Origin: Mycosphaerella arachidis
Taxonomy: Eukaryota > Ascomycota > Dothideomycetes > Mycosphaerellales > Mycosphaerellaceae
DNA length: 64,000 nt
Direction of reading: 5' to 3'
Assembly (NCBI GenBank): GCA_001297265.1
Contig: LIHB01000080.1
Location: 1-64,000, forward strand
Positions 1 to 10,948 of this stretch are shown in pieces. Both the position numbers and the translations under genes were made by a program. The stretch's first letter is position 1. Each line of letters opens with the position of its first letter. Under the pieces are notes generated by a model. The model was not told the DNA's origin. It made no database searches and saw nothing but the letters and a program-made list of their open reading frames with translations.

Positions 1-1690
1 AGTAAGTTAAACGCTTCTAAACTATAAGGGTTTTTAGCGTTCCTAAATATAAAGGAAATTACTATTAATCTACTCCGATCTGTTAATCTGTCTTATAGAT
101 TATACAGAGTAACAGATTAATTGCTGTCGTGCTCTAATCTAATCTATTAATCTATCTTATAGATTATATAGAGCAATAGATTACTCTACGGTAGCTGTAC
201 CTTTCTAGCTGTAGTAGCCGTACCTCTCTAGCTGTAGTAGCGCCTACTTAACTATAGAGGCTCTAATTAGTTACTAAGCATTAGCTTAATCTAACCCGTA
301 ACACCTCGGTAGTATTACGAAAGATAGCGTCCTTTACCTTATATAGTAAGATATAAATCTAGTCTAATTTACGACGACTATATATACGGCGGAGGGTAGT
401 ACTATAGTAATAGACTATATAGTTACTACGCGTAAGAGACCGTTAGTAAAGAATAGAATATAATAGTATAAGAACATAGTTAAAAAGAGGTAGCTAAATA
501 ACGCTAAAATTATAGACTTAAACTAGCCTTTATTTATAGTAGACTATAACTTCTTTATAGGCGGTATTAATATTTATAACTAGCTACGCTTCTACTTTCT
601 AACTTAGCTTATATCGTAGCATAACTAGCTACCGCTTTTCTTCTAGTTATTAGATACTACTATTATTAATAGCTACCTTATTTATAGAGAGCTATATAGC
701 CGTACGGAGAACTATTTATTTACTACTAAGGGGAGTCTCTATAACCGGTACCGGCTCTATAGAATACAGCTTACCTAGAACCTTATTATTAGCGGAGTAA
801 TAAAGTTCTATAGAGAATACGATACTTATACTAAGCTTACTACTAAGAAGTTTAGAAGGCCTCGTAGATACTAAAAGAGTAGTCCTCGTTAACGGCCTAT
901 AAAGTAGCGTAGTCTATATATTAAGAAGCCTACCGTATTACCGTTAGTAAAATTAGAGCCTAGTAACTACTCTAAAGTAAGTCTCGGCCGCTAGCTTTAG
1001 TACTAATACTACTTCTATCGTATATAGTAAGGTAAAGGTAACAACTAGTATAAGTCGTTATTTATATACTACGACTACTAGTAGGTCTTATACCTTAGCT
1101 ACTATAATAACTTCTATATTAATACGCCTAGTTATTTACCTAACGATCGAGTCTATTTAACTACTTTAGTAGCTAGACCTACTACTAAAGAGTCTTAACC
1201 GTAGCCTTAAGCTATTTAATCTTAATAGCTTACTTATTTACTACTCTTTTAATAAGACTAAGTAGGTAATTATAGTCTCTTTTCTATACCTTAATCTTAG
1301 TAGCTAAGGAGCTATAGATAGCGTCGATCTTAGTAGTAGGGCTCTAGTCGTCTAACGACGATAGCGACGCTAAGTCTAGTTACGGCGGCGGCTCTATATT
1401 TACTCTAATACGCCGTACGCGTAGTATAATATATAGGCTAACATTCGGAGGTAGATTAAGGTCGTCTATTATATACAATAAGGGCGTAATAGGCTAGCTC
1501 TACTTATACCGTTAGAGAGCCCGTAACTAGAGCTATTTATTTACCTATATCCGGTATCTCTAAGGGCGGTATAGCGGTAACAATATCGATACTAGTACTA
1601 CTATACCTTTAGTAGTAACACGCAATAAGGTCGACGCGACCCTATCGAGCTTAGCAGTAGGTTACTGCCTAATATAATCTAGCAACATAC
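1..1690 (+). mobile_element. RIP-degraded piggyBac-type (DDE_Tnp_1_7) transposon remnant
   Basis: The stretch is full of TA dinucleotides and almost lacks CA and TG (positions 301-540 hold two CA and no TG), while CG is kept. That is the product of C-to-T change at CpA on both strands, as in RIP. Reading + strand from 539 in one frame gives a string matching the piggyBac transposase core: VDYN, GG, then LRFY, then PLFF, LLD and N-Y-L-IYREL. In-frame stops fall exactly where the family has Gln or Trp, and Ile (ATA) sits at the usual Met of the MGG motif. Around 990-1130 a Cys-to-Tyr-mutated version of the C-terminal zinc-ribbon spacing can be followed. The family call is inference from this short region; the left end lies outside the window and no terminal repeats were identified. 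The element cannot encode a functional protein. Confidence 0.72.
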
Positions 1691-1740
1691 TCTATATTAG
1701 GTTGTTATACAGACTAAGGATAAACTCAAATAACGAGCAG

Positions 1741-3530
1741 CGAAGGGATGGGATGCAGCACAGCAGTTCCGGAAGCGGCTGAGTCCTCTTTAGCTAGCTT
1801 CAAATGGCGCGCGATAGTACGGTATTTGACGACGACCCTTATGCAGTCCTATAGGTATTTAGGCGACCTGCGCTGACATCGACATCCGGGTCGCAGGTCG
1901 TACTTTTGAATGGCCAAATCGTGACGGAAGCACTAGCTAGGGTATTGCACGGACACAAAAACTGGGAGCGCTATCGCTTTGAAGGGTCAAGATTGCGCAT
2001 AAGCGGAAGAAGCTATATATGCGTGAGGTGACCAAGGGATAGGTGCTGTGTCTTTCATGTGAAGTTGCGAGTGCTCGGTCATCGAAAGTACGCGGCCAGT
2101 CTCGGGAAGAGGGAGTTGTTGATTTCTGACCTTCGTGGTGTCCATGCGCCAATGTCCCGGTCACGTAGGCTACGGAGATGTGGCATGGACCGCAGGCACG
2201 GAGAGCCGGCGCCATGGCGATGTATCATGTTACCACGCCCACCGTCTGTCGTCCCCCAGTGGAGTCGTGTTGCGCCGTTGTGATGGATTAGTCGTGTTCT
2301 GGGCAATGCGACTGTGCATGCTCCGCAGCATACTTGCAGTCGTCTCCGAAGATGGGACTGCCTTGATGCTGTGAAGAAAGTGACGCCCTGCAAACTCTGC
2401 TGCTGCTCCCTGCGCCTGTCGACTTGACTTTCGTGCGAGCCGCCGCCTAACTCTCCCCGCGGCAACATTTCGTAGTCGCTAACCACGAGAACTGCTCAGT
2501 GCTAACGAGTGTGCCTCCCGACGCCCTGGCTCTGCCCGAGCACTGCTGCCGACCTGGGTCAGTCGCGTTGCCGTCACATGCCGGCGGGGCGGACGAGGGA
2601 GGCGGCGGTGTCTTTTCTGTGTGGTGTCAGAACTCGCACACTCGTCACAATCAGCTATCTCGATGTCTCGAACGGCCCTGCGACAGGTCTCCACCACTAC
2701 CATTTGATGTGACGCTCCGTTGACCCGCCTCCCGAGTTCACGGACCGGCTGCTATGTCGCCTACGCATGGGCCGGTGCGGGTGGCTGAGAGAGCCAGCAG
2801 GGAAGGCTGCAACTCTCACCACAAAAGAGACGCATGGGTCCCCCGAGCCCGACCACGCTGCTGCAGCCAGCCGCTGTGCAATTGCTGCCCTCCTGCACTC
2901 CTGCACGGCACTTGACCACCACTCATAGCGACCCTCGCTCGCTGCTAGATGTCTTGCCTCCAAGCGACATGCTAGTGATCGATGTACCGTATCATGCGGT
3001 TGCAGCACGAACATGGCCAATACCAGCATTGTTCGCACGCGGCAATTGGCTGACACGGGGTGGCGCACGGCTCCTGTTTCCTTCTAACACACGACCAATT
3101 GTACTGGGATGTTGGCCCGATTTCCACATGGTTCCTTCAGCCAGACACTCTAAACGGGGCTGACATCCACCGTCTTCTCCGCAAGTGTTCCTGCGCAGCC
3201 GACTAGGATTATCGACGTTCGTGTTCAGGCCACTGCAAATAATGGGATCACCCCAGTCGCACAGGTGGGAGGGACGTCGTACAGTTTTATCTGCACGACG
3301 TCGAGCACCCCGTTCAAACTCACCATCCTCTGGCGCTCTTACCACTACTGTCATAACTACTGACGCCTCCGCCGCCGCGGCTCTTCGCGCCCTCTCTTTC
3401 TATTAGATGCTGCCCTTCCTTTCATTGCGTTAAGACGATCTGCCCCTGCTCGTCACACATAAGCTTCCTGCAGGTCAACCACTCTCAGCACTCTGGCGAC
3501 GGCAGAACGTACATATAGCAACGGCCAGCG
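1741..3530. other. Intergenic stretch between RIP-degraded repeat and first gene
   Basis: Base composition returns abruptly to the balanced level of the genes after about 1740. Many short overlapping open frames exist on both strands, but none has a recognisable domain, a consistent codon bias or a convincing intron structure. The last 150 bases, pyrimidine-rich with CT runs, look like promoter and 5' leader of the gene starting at 3551. Confidence 0.5.
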
Positions 3531-3554
3531 ATGATCACCACGGCCGCTCGATGA
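3531..3554 (+). promoter_or_regulatory. Seven-codon uORF overlapping the main start (ATGA)
   Basis: An upstream ATG at 3531 opens a seven-codon frame whose TGA stop (3552-3554) overlaps the ATG at 3551 in an ATGA arrangement. The overlap is read directly from sequence. A role in setting translation of the downstream gene by termination-reinitiation is inference, and depends on the mRNA starting upstream of 3531. Confidence 0.4.
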
Positions 3555-6214
3555 CGAATGAAGCGTTGGTGCCTCCAGATCCTCCAGGTCACCACGTTTC
3601 AGGCGACACATCGCGACCTATGGCTTCTGCTGAGAACAGGGGAAATACTCCGGGCCGGTCACGCTCACGCGCCGAAACCTCGAGCCAGACGTCACGTTCA
3701 CCGGAGTCGACGCGAAGGAAACGGTTATCATTCTTTGGTCGGTCGAGCTCGGAGGCGTCCAAGGAAGGCACTCCCTCCATGCATTCTACGATGAGCTCCC
3801 AGAACGATTCGCGACCTGGTACTGCTTGGAGTGAAAGTCGGAGAAGTACTGCGGACCCGTTGGAAAGCATACGTAACTCTCTCCTCAGAGGGCGAAGTCG
3901 TTCTCATACTGACGGTGCTGATGGCGAAGTCAATCCATCGCGACCAATCTCACGCTCCGTCGACACAAGTCGATCGAGGTCCCGGCATAGTGAGTCCATT
4001 TGATGTAGTAAAGTTGGCGATTGATCTGATTCCTTCTACTCAAGGCACCTCATTGCGATCCTACGCCAGGTTTGCTAAGTCAAACCAGAAACCCATTGAG
4101 GATCAAGAGAAAGAATGTGGGTATCTTGACTGGCCTGAAGCAGCCGATTTGACTAATCTAGCCCAGACTACCAACATCGGACGAAGTCCAGCATCTCGCC
4201 TCCGTTCAACTTTCAGCACGTCACACATACAGCCAGGAAGCACTTACCACGACTGGAGACTGTGGACGAACGGGACCTGAAGACCAAGTTCTGGCAGCTC
4301 AACGCCTATCAAAGACCGAAGGAGCGCCTCAATGGCATCAAAGCAGACGATTTGGGCAATCGACCAAGAACAGCGAGTTCTTCTTCCGTTCAGGGACCAG
4401 TCACGCCAGAGCGTGAACTCGAGCCGGAGCTAACGAACATTACGCCCATGAGACCTGAAGTGACTCGGAGTCTGGATGAAACCTTATTCGATGAGACTGT
4501 GGAGACAAATTTCAACCCAGACGACGCGTATACATCGTTGGAGGAAGTGAACAAGCTCGGAATGTCTGAAGTGGTGCCTGCTTTCCCAGCGGCGAAGCAC
4601 TATTCTTCCATGAGTGCTCTGAGGGCGCCTGCAATCAGTAATGACCAACAAAAGCTACGTACCTCGGGCTCGTTCGACAACACGATAATGCCCCAGAGTC
4701 CGCCTCGTGCTGAAGCACGGCGACCCTGCACAAGCCACCCTGCTAGTCAGAGGCCGACATCTGAATACACACTCGACCTACCAGAGGATGAATTCGCACT
4801 GAAGGAAGGGCCTCTTGCCGGACAAATCTTCCGCGAGAAGCAGCCGCTACCCGCGACTCCGCAAGAGACAAGATTGAGGCCAAGCTCCAAAGTTGAGGTT
4901 ACGAATAGAGCCCATCGAGCGCCTTCTTACTCACTGTTCCCTTCGGTGGCTGCAAAGCCGACGGAGAAGCCAGTTGACGAGCAGCTAGAGCAGCGTTCAC
5001 GATCTCGATCGGCATCTAAGAGCTCTGTATCCAAGGGGAAGCAACCGGAATACATCCTACCCAGCCAAATGAAGCGTGCTTCAAGGTTAATTCCTACAAC
5101 AACCACATCGAAGTCATTCAGCTCGCTGGGCACAGACTTGCTAGAAACCTACAGCTGGGAAGATGACATCGACTTTGCTTATAACCAAGCGGCGGAAGCC
5201 ATGTGTAACTTCGACTGGGAGACTGCCTCATTAGCACCTTCAAAGAGCAAAAATGAGGGTGAGACAGCAGCATATTCTCCAGGACCATCTCCCGATTTGC
5301 CTAGAAGTAGCGCGAGCAGTCAAGGCGGCGACATACGATTATCAGCCTGGATCGATCGATCATCTGCGTTCACTTCAGATAGCTCATTGAGCACACGACA
5401 AACTTCTGATACTTCCGTACACACCCAGGCGAGCACGAACAATGAGGCGCCATCGGTGAACCCACAACATAAGCGAGGGACATCAGTCGGCCACAAAGGT
5501 TTCCTGGCAGCTCGAAGTGCATCGACCGAGCCTCTGCGCAAAAGCCCGGACTTTTCACCGCAGTACATTTGTTCTCCGGCGAAGACACCGCCTCCGAAGT
5601 TCAGTCTGACAGAAGCCGTCGAATCTGTCGACGGTTCTAGATACAGCCCAGCGACCAGCACCACACACTTTCCCATCATTGACAGCACAATTCCAGAATA
5701 CCTGAGCGACCCCGAATCTGATCGCCCCGGAGGCGCACGGCACCGCAAGTCGAGCTCCTCCGGCTCGTTCGAAAGCAGTCAAAAGTCCACCAAATCTTTG
5801 CAAACCGGCGGCGACACGGCCCGGTGGTCCTCCGCATCGACCAGCTCGATTCCCGACCTCATGCAGAGCAAGCGCAAAAGCCGCTCGAGCATCCAACTAC
5901 GAGGTAGAATCTCCCGACCTCTCGAGTCAGTTCCTCACAGTCCAGATGCTGAGCTAGTGGAGTTCTGCAAGGACACCAACAGAGACAGTGTCGTGCAGCG
6001 GGACAGCTTGAAGATGCCGTCGAACTGGGAGCGCGCGTCGCCTGATCCGATCGTGATGCGACGGCCTGGGCCTGGCGTTAGCTCTCTGCTTTTGTCGGCT
6101 GGCAGAACTGTACAGAGAGATCGATCGAGCACCCCCTCGAATTCGAGGCATGGATCGCGGAGTAATGTGAGTATCGCGCCTCCGGCGCAGGGCGAAGAGG
6201 GTGGATGGATATGA
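3551..6214 (+). CDS. Large Ser-rich, probably disordered protein of unknown function
   Basis: I do not recognise the family. The proposed structure is exon 3551-3989, intron 3990-4166 (GTGAGT donor, TGACTAAT branch site, CCCAG acceptor) and exon 4167-6214, giving about 828 residues. The intron is a multiple of three but holds in-frame stops. The protein is rich in Ser, Arg, Pro and Thr, with many SRS-, RSR- and SPP-type clusters, which suggests an intrinsically disordered, heavily phosphorylated protein. The one ordered-looking patch is around FWQLNAYQRPKER, just after the intron. No signal peptide, membrane segment or catalytic motif is seen. Another frame (3831-4280) is also open across the intron, so the exact splice could differ and a small middle exon is possible. 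A short uORF abuts the start. Confidence 0.72.
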
Positions 6215-6770
6215 TGGGATGAATCAGGATGCAAGTAAGAGCGATATGAAGAATGAAGCACTCGTTTTGATGCGTTTCTCTTCCGTCCGTGGTGTACGAG
6301 CTAGCTGGATCTTGACGCGTTTGGGTGGCGCAGTACCACAGATACCCTTTTCTCTGGCGGTGGCGGTGGCGGCGGCAGCGGATATCAAAGTGTTTCGGGG
6401 TACATTGCTAAAATCGGTCCATTGCCTTGCGAATTGCGCGCCCCAATCGTGTACACACGACGCCGCGAGTGAATGTGGTGACGGGAGATAGCTCCCATCC
6501 ATCGCTGCTGCGGGCCCAGCCGCCGCGTCCCTGGACCTTTTCGGCGTGTTGCCCGGCAACATCCCGCCCGTACCAATATTGACTATTGACGGAACGCTCG
6601 AGGCAAGCGCCTGGCGCCAAAGTGACTAATGAGCAACCTGACTTGTGACTTCTCCTAATTTGTGCATCTCGTGCAGTTTACAACTACGCGCATATTCCAT
6701 ACCACAGCATTTCCACGACCGAGACGAAGGTGCTGACTCTCGCATAACATGCAAAGTTGCGCAGAGTGTC
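6215..6770. other. Intergenic region upstream of alpha-actinin
   Basis: It holds the 3' end of the Ser-rich gene's transcript and the alpha-actinin promoter. A short GGCGGT/GGCGGC-rich run lies near 6356-6380. No open frame with family resemblance is present. Confidence 0.45.
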
Positions 6771-8854
6771 ATGGCGGTGCTTGAGCAGTCTTGGTGGGTT
6801 GCATCGCTCGTGTAGAGGCGCCACGCCACGCCCCTCATCATGAGCAAGATGGACGCTGACGAAATGTGTCTGCAGGGTCAAAGTGCAGGAGAAGACGTTT
6901 GGCAAATGGTATGTTTGCTGCCATCACGTCCGCACTACTCCGGGGACAAAGGACATGGGACTGACGGGCGCAACTATTCAGGCTCAACAACAAACTTAAA
7001 ACGCGGAATGTCCAAATCGATAACCTCGTCACCGACCTCTCCGACGGCATCATCCTCATCCACCTCCTCGAGATCCTCTCACAAGAATCGCTCGGACGAT
7101 ACGCCGCCCGGCCGAAACTACGGGTTCAGCGATTCGAGAATGTCAACATCGCATTGGACTTTATAAAAGCGCGTAAGATCCAATTAACAAACATTGGCGC
7201 CGAGGACGTGGTGGATGGGAATCGCAAGATCATCCTCGGACTGATCTGGACACTCATCTTGCGCTTCACCATCAGCGACATCAATGACCAGGGTCTGAGC
7301 GCGAGAGAGGGTCTGTTGCTGTGGTGTCAGAGGAAGACGGCGTGTTATGATGAGGTGGAGGTGCGAGACTTCTCGAATAGCTGGAATGACGGGCTGGCGT
7401 TCTGTGCGCTGCTGGACATTCATAGGCCGGACCTGATTGATTACGATCAGCTGGACAAGTCAGACCACAAGGGCAACATGCAGCTGGCCTTCGACATCGC
7501 GAGCAAGGAGATTGGCATTCCGGATCTGCTGGATGTTGAAGATGTGTGTGATGTTGCGAAGCCAGATGAGAGGTCGCTCATGACTTACATCGCCTACTGG
7601 TTCCACGCTTTCTCGCAGATGGAGAAGGTCGAGAATGCTGGGCGACGAGTCGAGAAGTTTGTCGCCAATATGCAGGGTGCGTGGGAGATGCAGAACGACT
7701 ACGAGCGAAGGATCCGCGCATTGAAGGCGTCGATTGCAAAGCAGCGTGAGGACTGGACAGCAGCCGTCTTCGACGATACATACGCCGATGCAAAAGAGCA
7801 GAGTCGGCAGTTTACAGCGTATAAACGAAGAGAAAAGCGTGATTGGGTGGCGGAGAAGAGCGATCTTGCAGGGCTGCTGGGCAACATCAAGACGAAGCTC
7901 AACACATACCGATTACGACCATACCAGCCACCCGCCGAGCTGAGCCTAGAGGCTCTGGACGAAGCTTGGATGGGTCTTATGGAAGCAGAGCGGACACGAA
8001 GTCAAGTCATCAACATGAAGATCCGCGACATCAAGAACAATCTCCGGCGATCATTTGCCGACAAAGCTAATGACTTTGCACTGGCGCTCCAAACCATCAG
8101 CGTGAGCATCTCAGGCCTCGAAGGAGACGTGGAAGACCAGCTCGAACACACGACCCGTATATCACAAAATCTCCCACCCCTCGACCAATATCTCGACATC
8201 ATCTCCGACCTCGATCAACGATGCACAGAAGCAAACATCGAAGAAAACGACTTCACAACGTATACGTACGACGAACTTGCCTACGAACTCAGCCTCGTGC
8301 GCTCCAGCGTACAGAAGAAACTCGCCTTCCTGGAGAATCAAATGGTTGCTCGTAACATGACCAACCTCACCCCAATCCAACTCGAAGAATTCGAGTCTGT
8401 CTTCCGCCACTTTGACCGAGACCTCTCCAACTCCCTCCAAGAACTCGAATTCTCCGCCGCCCTCGCATCCCTAGGCCTGGTCTACGACGAACAAGAAATG
8501 CACGAACGCTTCATCGAAGTAGCTGGTCGAGGCGGAAACGTGAGTTTCGAGCAGTTCATCCGGTTCATGGTTGATGTGACAGAGGATCAGAATACTGCGG
8601 AGCAGGTCTTTGAGAGTTTTAAAGAGGTTGCGGATGGAAAGCCGTATGTTACGGAGCTGGATTTGACGCATTCGCTTATTCCGGATGAGATTGTGGAGCA
8701 GCTTGTGCAGACGATGCCGCCGCATAAGGGACCTGATTTGCAGGAGGATAGGGATCTGCCGAAGTATGATTATGTTAGTTTTATGGAGAGGTATTTGCAT
8801 GGGGACAAGGAGAAGGAGAGGCAGCTGGAGCAGCCGAACGGGAAGCATGAGTAG
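6771..8854 (+). CDS. Alpha-actinin (actin-bundling protein)
   Basis: Alpha-actinins cross-link F-actin as antiparallel dimers; in filamentous fungi they act at septation rings and in polarised growth. The gene starts with two tiny exons: 6771-6793 (MAVLEQS plus two bases) and 6876-6908, then 6982-8854, separated by introns 6794-6875 and 6909-6981 with CTGAC branch sites. The predicted length is 642 residues. Domains in order: CH1 (VQEKTFGKW, then LSDGIILIHLLEIL), CH2 (ending near MTYIAYWFHAF), a central helical spectrin-like rod, and two C-terminal EF-hands (FRHFDRDLSNSLQELEF and a less canonical second). Length and architecture fit fungal alpha-actinins, which have a shorter rod than animal ones. 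The start was chosen because only this splice pattern restores the conserved VQEKTF entry to CH1; the later in-frame region alone lacks an ATG and half of CH1. Confidence 0.93.
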
Positions 8855-9529
8855 GATTCTGCTGGTCCTGATGAGGCGGCGGCTTGGTTGTGGCGGGAGT
8901 GTGATGGGGTTGTCGAGCAGGAGGATGCGGAATCGTCTAATGCCGGACAAGATGGCAAAGCATCTGTCTGAAGAAAAGGCTGGAGATGGTGCCTTGTGCA
9001 TAGGTTGCGTCGTTTGGCGCCATGCTGGCGTTTTGGGAAGCGAGACAGCGGAAGCCCTTGGAGATGATTGATTTGGATCTTGGATTGCTTGTCTTGGAGA
9101 GGCTCGCGCGTCTTGAACACACAGAGAGAGGTGACAGGCATATTGCATAGTGATACCATAGGATGATGAGGACAGAATCGAAGCAAGTAGAGTAGTGTTA
9201 ATGGGAGCTTGGTCATTGTTTAGTCGCCTTTTTATGGCGTTTCAATGGTGGTTGGCGAAAGCCACGAACAGATGTTCGGAAAGAATATGATTACAACTGT
9301 GGCAGGCGGACTGACTATACATTGCAACAGGAATTGACTTTCGTACAGGAACGATACAGACTTCCTCCCTGCAGATGCAGGGGTCTTGCGAGCAACGCGA
9401 GCAAGGTGAGCCGTTCTCGGAGCTCTGTGTACCTGTACATGTACAGCAGGACATCACCTTCACCAAACTCAAAGGCACTACCAATCCCACGATCATTGAA
9501 AGTCCTGGCACATATACCATCAACACATC
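8855..9529. other. Intergenic: alpha-actinin 3' end and PrpD-family promoter
   Basis: Open frames here on the minus strand are out-of-frame continuations from the alpha-actinin gene and show no domain. A CA/CT-rich stretch at 9460-9529 precedes the next ATG. Confidence 0.45.
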
Positions 9530-10948
9530 ATGGCATCCACCTTCACGAAACAGAATGGCACAACCACCACCCAAATTCCAGCAACAAAACTCCTCTCCCA
9601 CTTCGTCGCCACAGCATCCACCTCCCAACTCACACCCGCAATCCGCACAAAACTAAAAGGAGTCCTAATAGACTACATCGCCTGCACCATCGGCGCCCTC
9701 CAAAACGCACCCTCCACCAAACCAATCTACGACTCCATCCTCGCCCTCCAAGGCTCTCCCACCGCTGGCACATCCACCGTCATAGGCCATGGAGAACCAC
9801 ACATGCTGCCTCAGTATGCTGCCCTCTTGAACAGCGCTTTCGCGCACTCGTTAGACTTCGACGACACCTATGCTGCAGGGACTCTACATGCTGGCGTAAC
9901 GGCGATTTCCGCGGCGATGACGCAGGCGGAGCTCCTAGGCGTGGAACGGACGAGTGAAGAGTTCTTGCTCGCGGTCTGTATCGGGTATGAAGTCACTTGT
10001 CGCTTGGGTCGGGAATTGGGAACTGCGGCTTACTCCCGTGGGTTTCATAATACGTCCACGGCCGGGATCTTCGGGGCTGTGGCGGCGATAAGTGTGTTGA
10101 GAGGACTAAGTATGGCGGATGTGGAGTGCGCGTTTGGGCTGGCGGGGAGTAAAGCTGCGGGGTCTATGCAGTATCTTGATAACGGGGCGTGGAATAAGAG
10201 GTTACATCCTGGGTTTGCGGTATGTGATGCGTTCATGTGCGTAGCACTCGCTGAGGGAGGTGTGGTGGGTGCAACGAAAGGGATTGAGGGGAAGATGGGG
10301 TTTCTGCAAGCTTATAGTCCTGGCGAGGCGGATTTGGAGAGGTTGGTCGGTGGGTTGGGGGAGGCGTGGTGCTGGTTGGAGTCGAGTTTGAAGCCGTATC
10401 CGGCTTGTAGGATGACGCATTGTTTTATTGAGATTGCGGGAAGGGTATGTGAGGAGGAGAAAGGGGTGGTGTTGGATATGGTCAGGAGCGTGGAGTTGAG
10501 GATGCCGTCGGCGAGCTTCTTGTTGGTCGGTGAGCCGACGGAGAATAAGGTGCATCCGAAGAATGCGATTGATGCGCAGTTTTCGGTGTATTTTCAGATG
10601 GCGAATGCGCTGCTTTATGGGTCGACGACGGGCATTCAGGCGTATCAGAAGTTGGAGGATCTGGAGATCGGGGCGTTGTCTGACAAGATGGTCGTGGTTG
10701 TGGACCCAGAAATGACAGGGTTTGCGGCCACGGTAAAGATTGAATGGATGAATGGGAGGGTGGACGAGTATCAACAGCAGTATCCGCTTGGCGAAGTGCA
10801 GCATCCGTTCACAAGGGATAAGGTCGATGACAAATTCCACTCGCTGGTCGATCCAGTGTATGGCGAGAAGAAGGCGCAGCATATCATTGACATGGTTGAT
10901 GATCTGGAAGGATATAGTGTGGACGATCTGTTCTTGCTGCTGCGATGA
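9530..10948 (+). CDS. MmgE/PrpD family protein (2-methylcitrate dehydratase / cis-aconitate decarboxylase fold)
   Basis: A single uninterrupted frame of 472 residues. The family includes bacterial 2-methylcitrate dehydratase PrpD and the fungal and animal cis-aconitate decarboxylases. Visible family features are an N-terminal all-helical domain with DYIACTIGA, the active-site stretch HSLDFDDTYAAGTLHAG, GYEVTCRLG, the SMQYLDNGAWNKRLHPGFA segment and a C-terminal alpha/beta domain ending in YSVDDLFLLL. Substrate cannot be assigned from sequence. In ascomycetes PrpD enzymes of the methylcitrate cycle are usually mitochondrial, but no clear mitochondrial leader is seen here (the start is Thr/Gln-rich), so a cytosolic secondary-metabolic role is equally possible. 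Neighbours (alpha-actinin, amino-acid permease) give no pathway hint. The ATG at 9530 directly follows a CA-rich leader typical of fungal starts. Confidence 0.9.
   Translation: MASTFTKQNGTTTTQIPATKLLSHFVATASTSQLTPAIRTKLKGVLIDYIACTIGALQNAPSTKPIYDSILALQGSPTAGTSTVIGHGEPHMLPQYAALLNSAFAHSLDFDDTYAAGTLHAGVTAISAAMTQAELLGVERTSEEFLLAVCIGYEVTCRLGRELGTAAYSRGFHNTSTAGIFGAVAAISVLRGLSMADVECAFGLAGSKAAGSMQYLDNGAWNKRLHPGFAVCDAFMCVALAEGGVVGATKGIEGKMGFLQAYSPGEADLERLVGGLGEAWCWLESSLKPYPACRMTHCFIEIAGRVCEEEKGVVLDMVRSVELRMPSASFLLVGEPTENKVHPKNAIDAQFSVYFQMANALLYGSTTGIQAYQKLEDLEIGALSDKMVVVVDPEMTGFAATVKIEWMNGRVDEYQQQYPLGEVQHPFTRDKVDDKFHSLVDPVYGEKKAQHIIDMVDDLEGYSVDDLFLLLR

Noticed and set aside
2059..3406. Many overlapping 60-135 codon frames on both strands
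   Set aside because: Typical of random GC-balanced DNA; none has domain or codon support.
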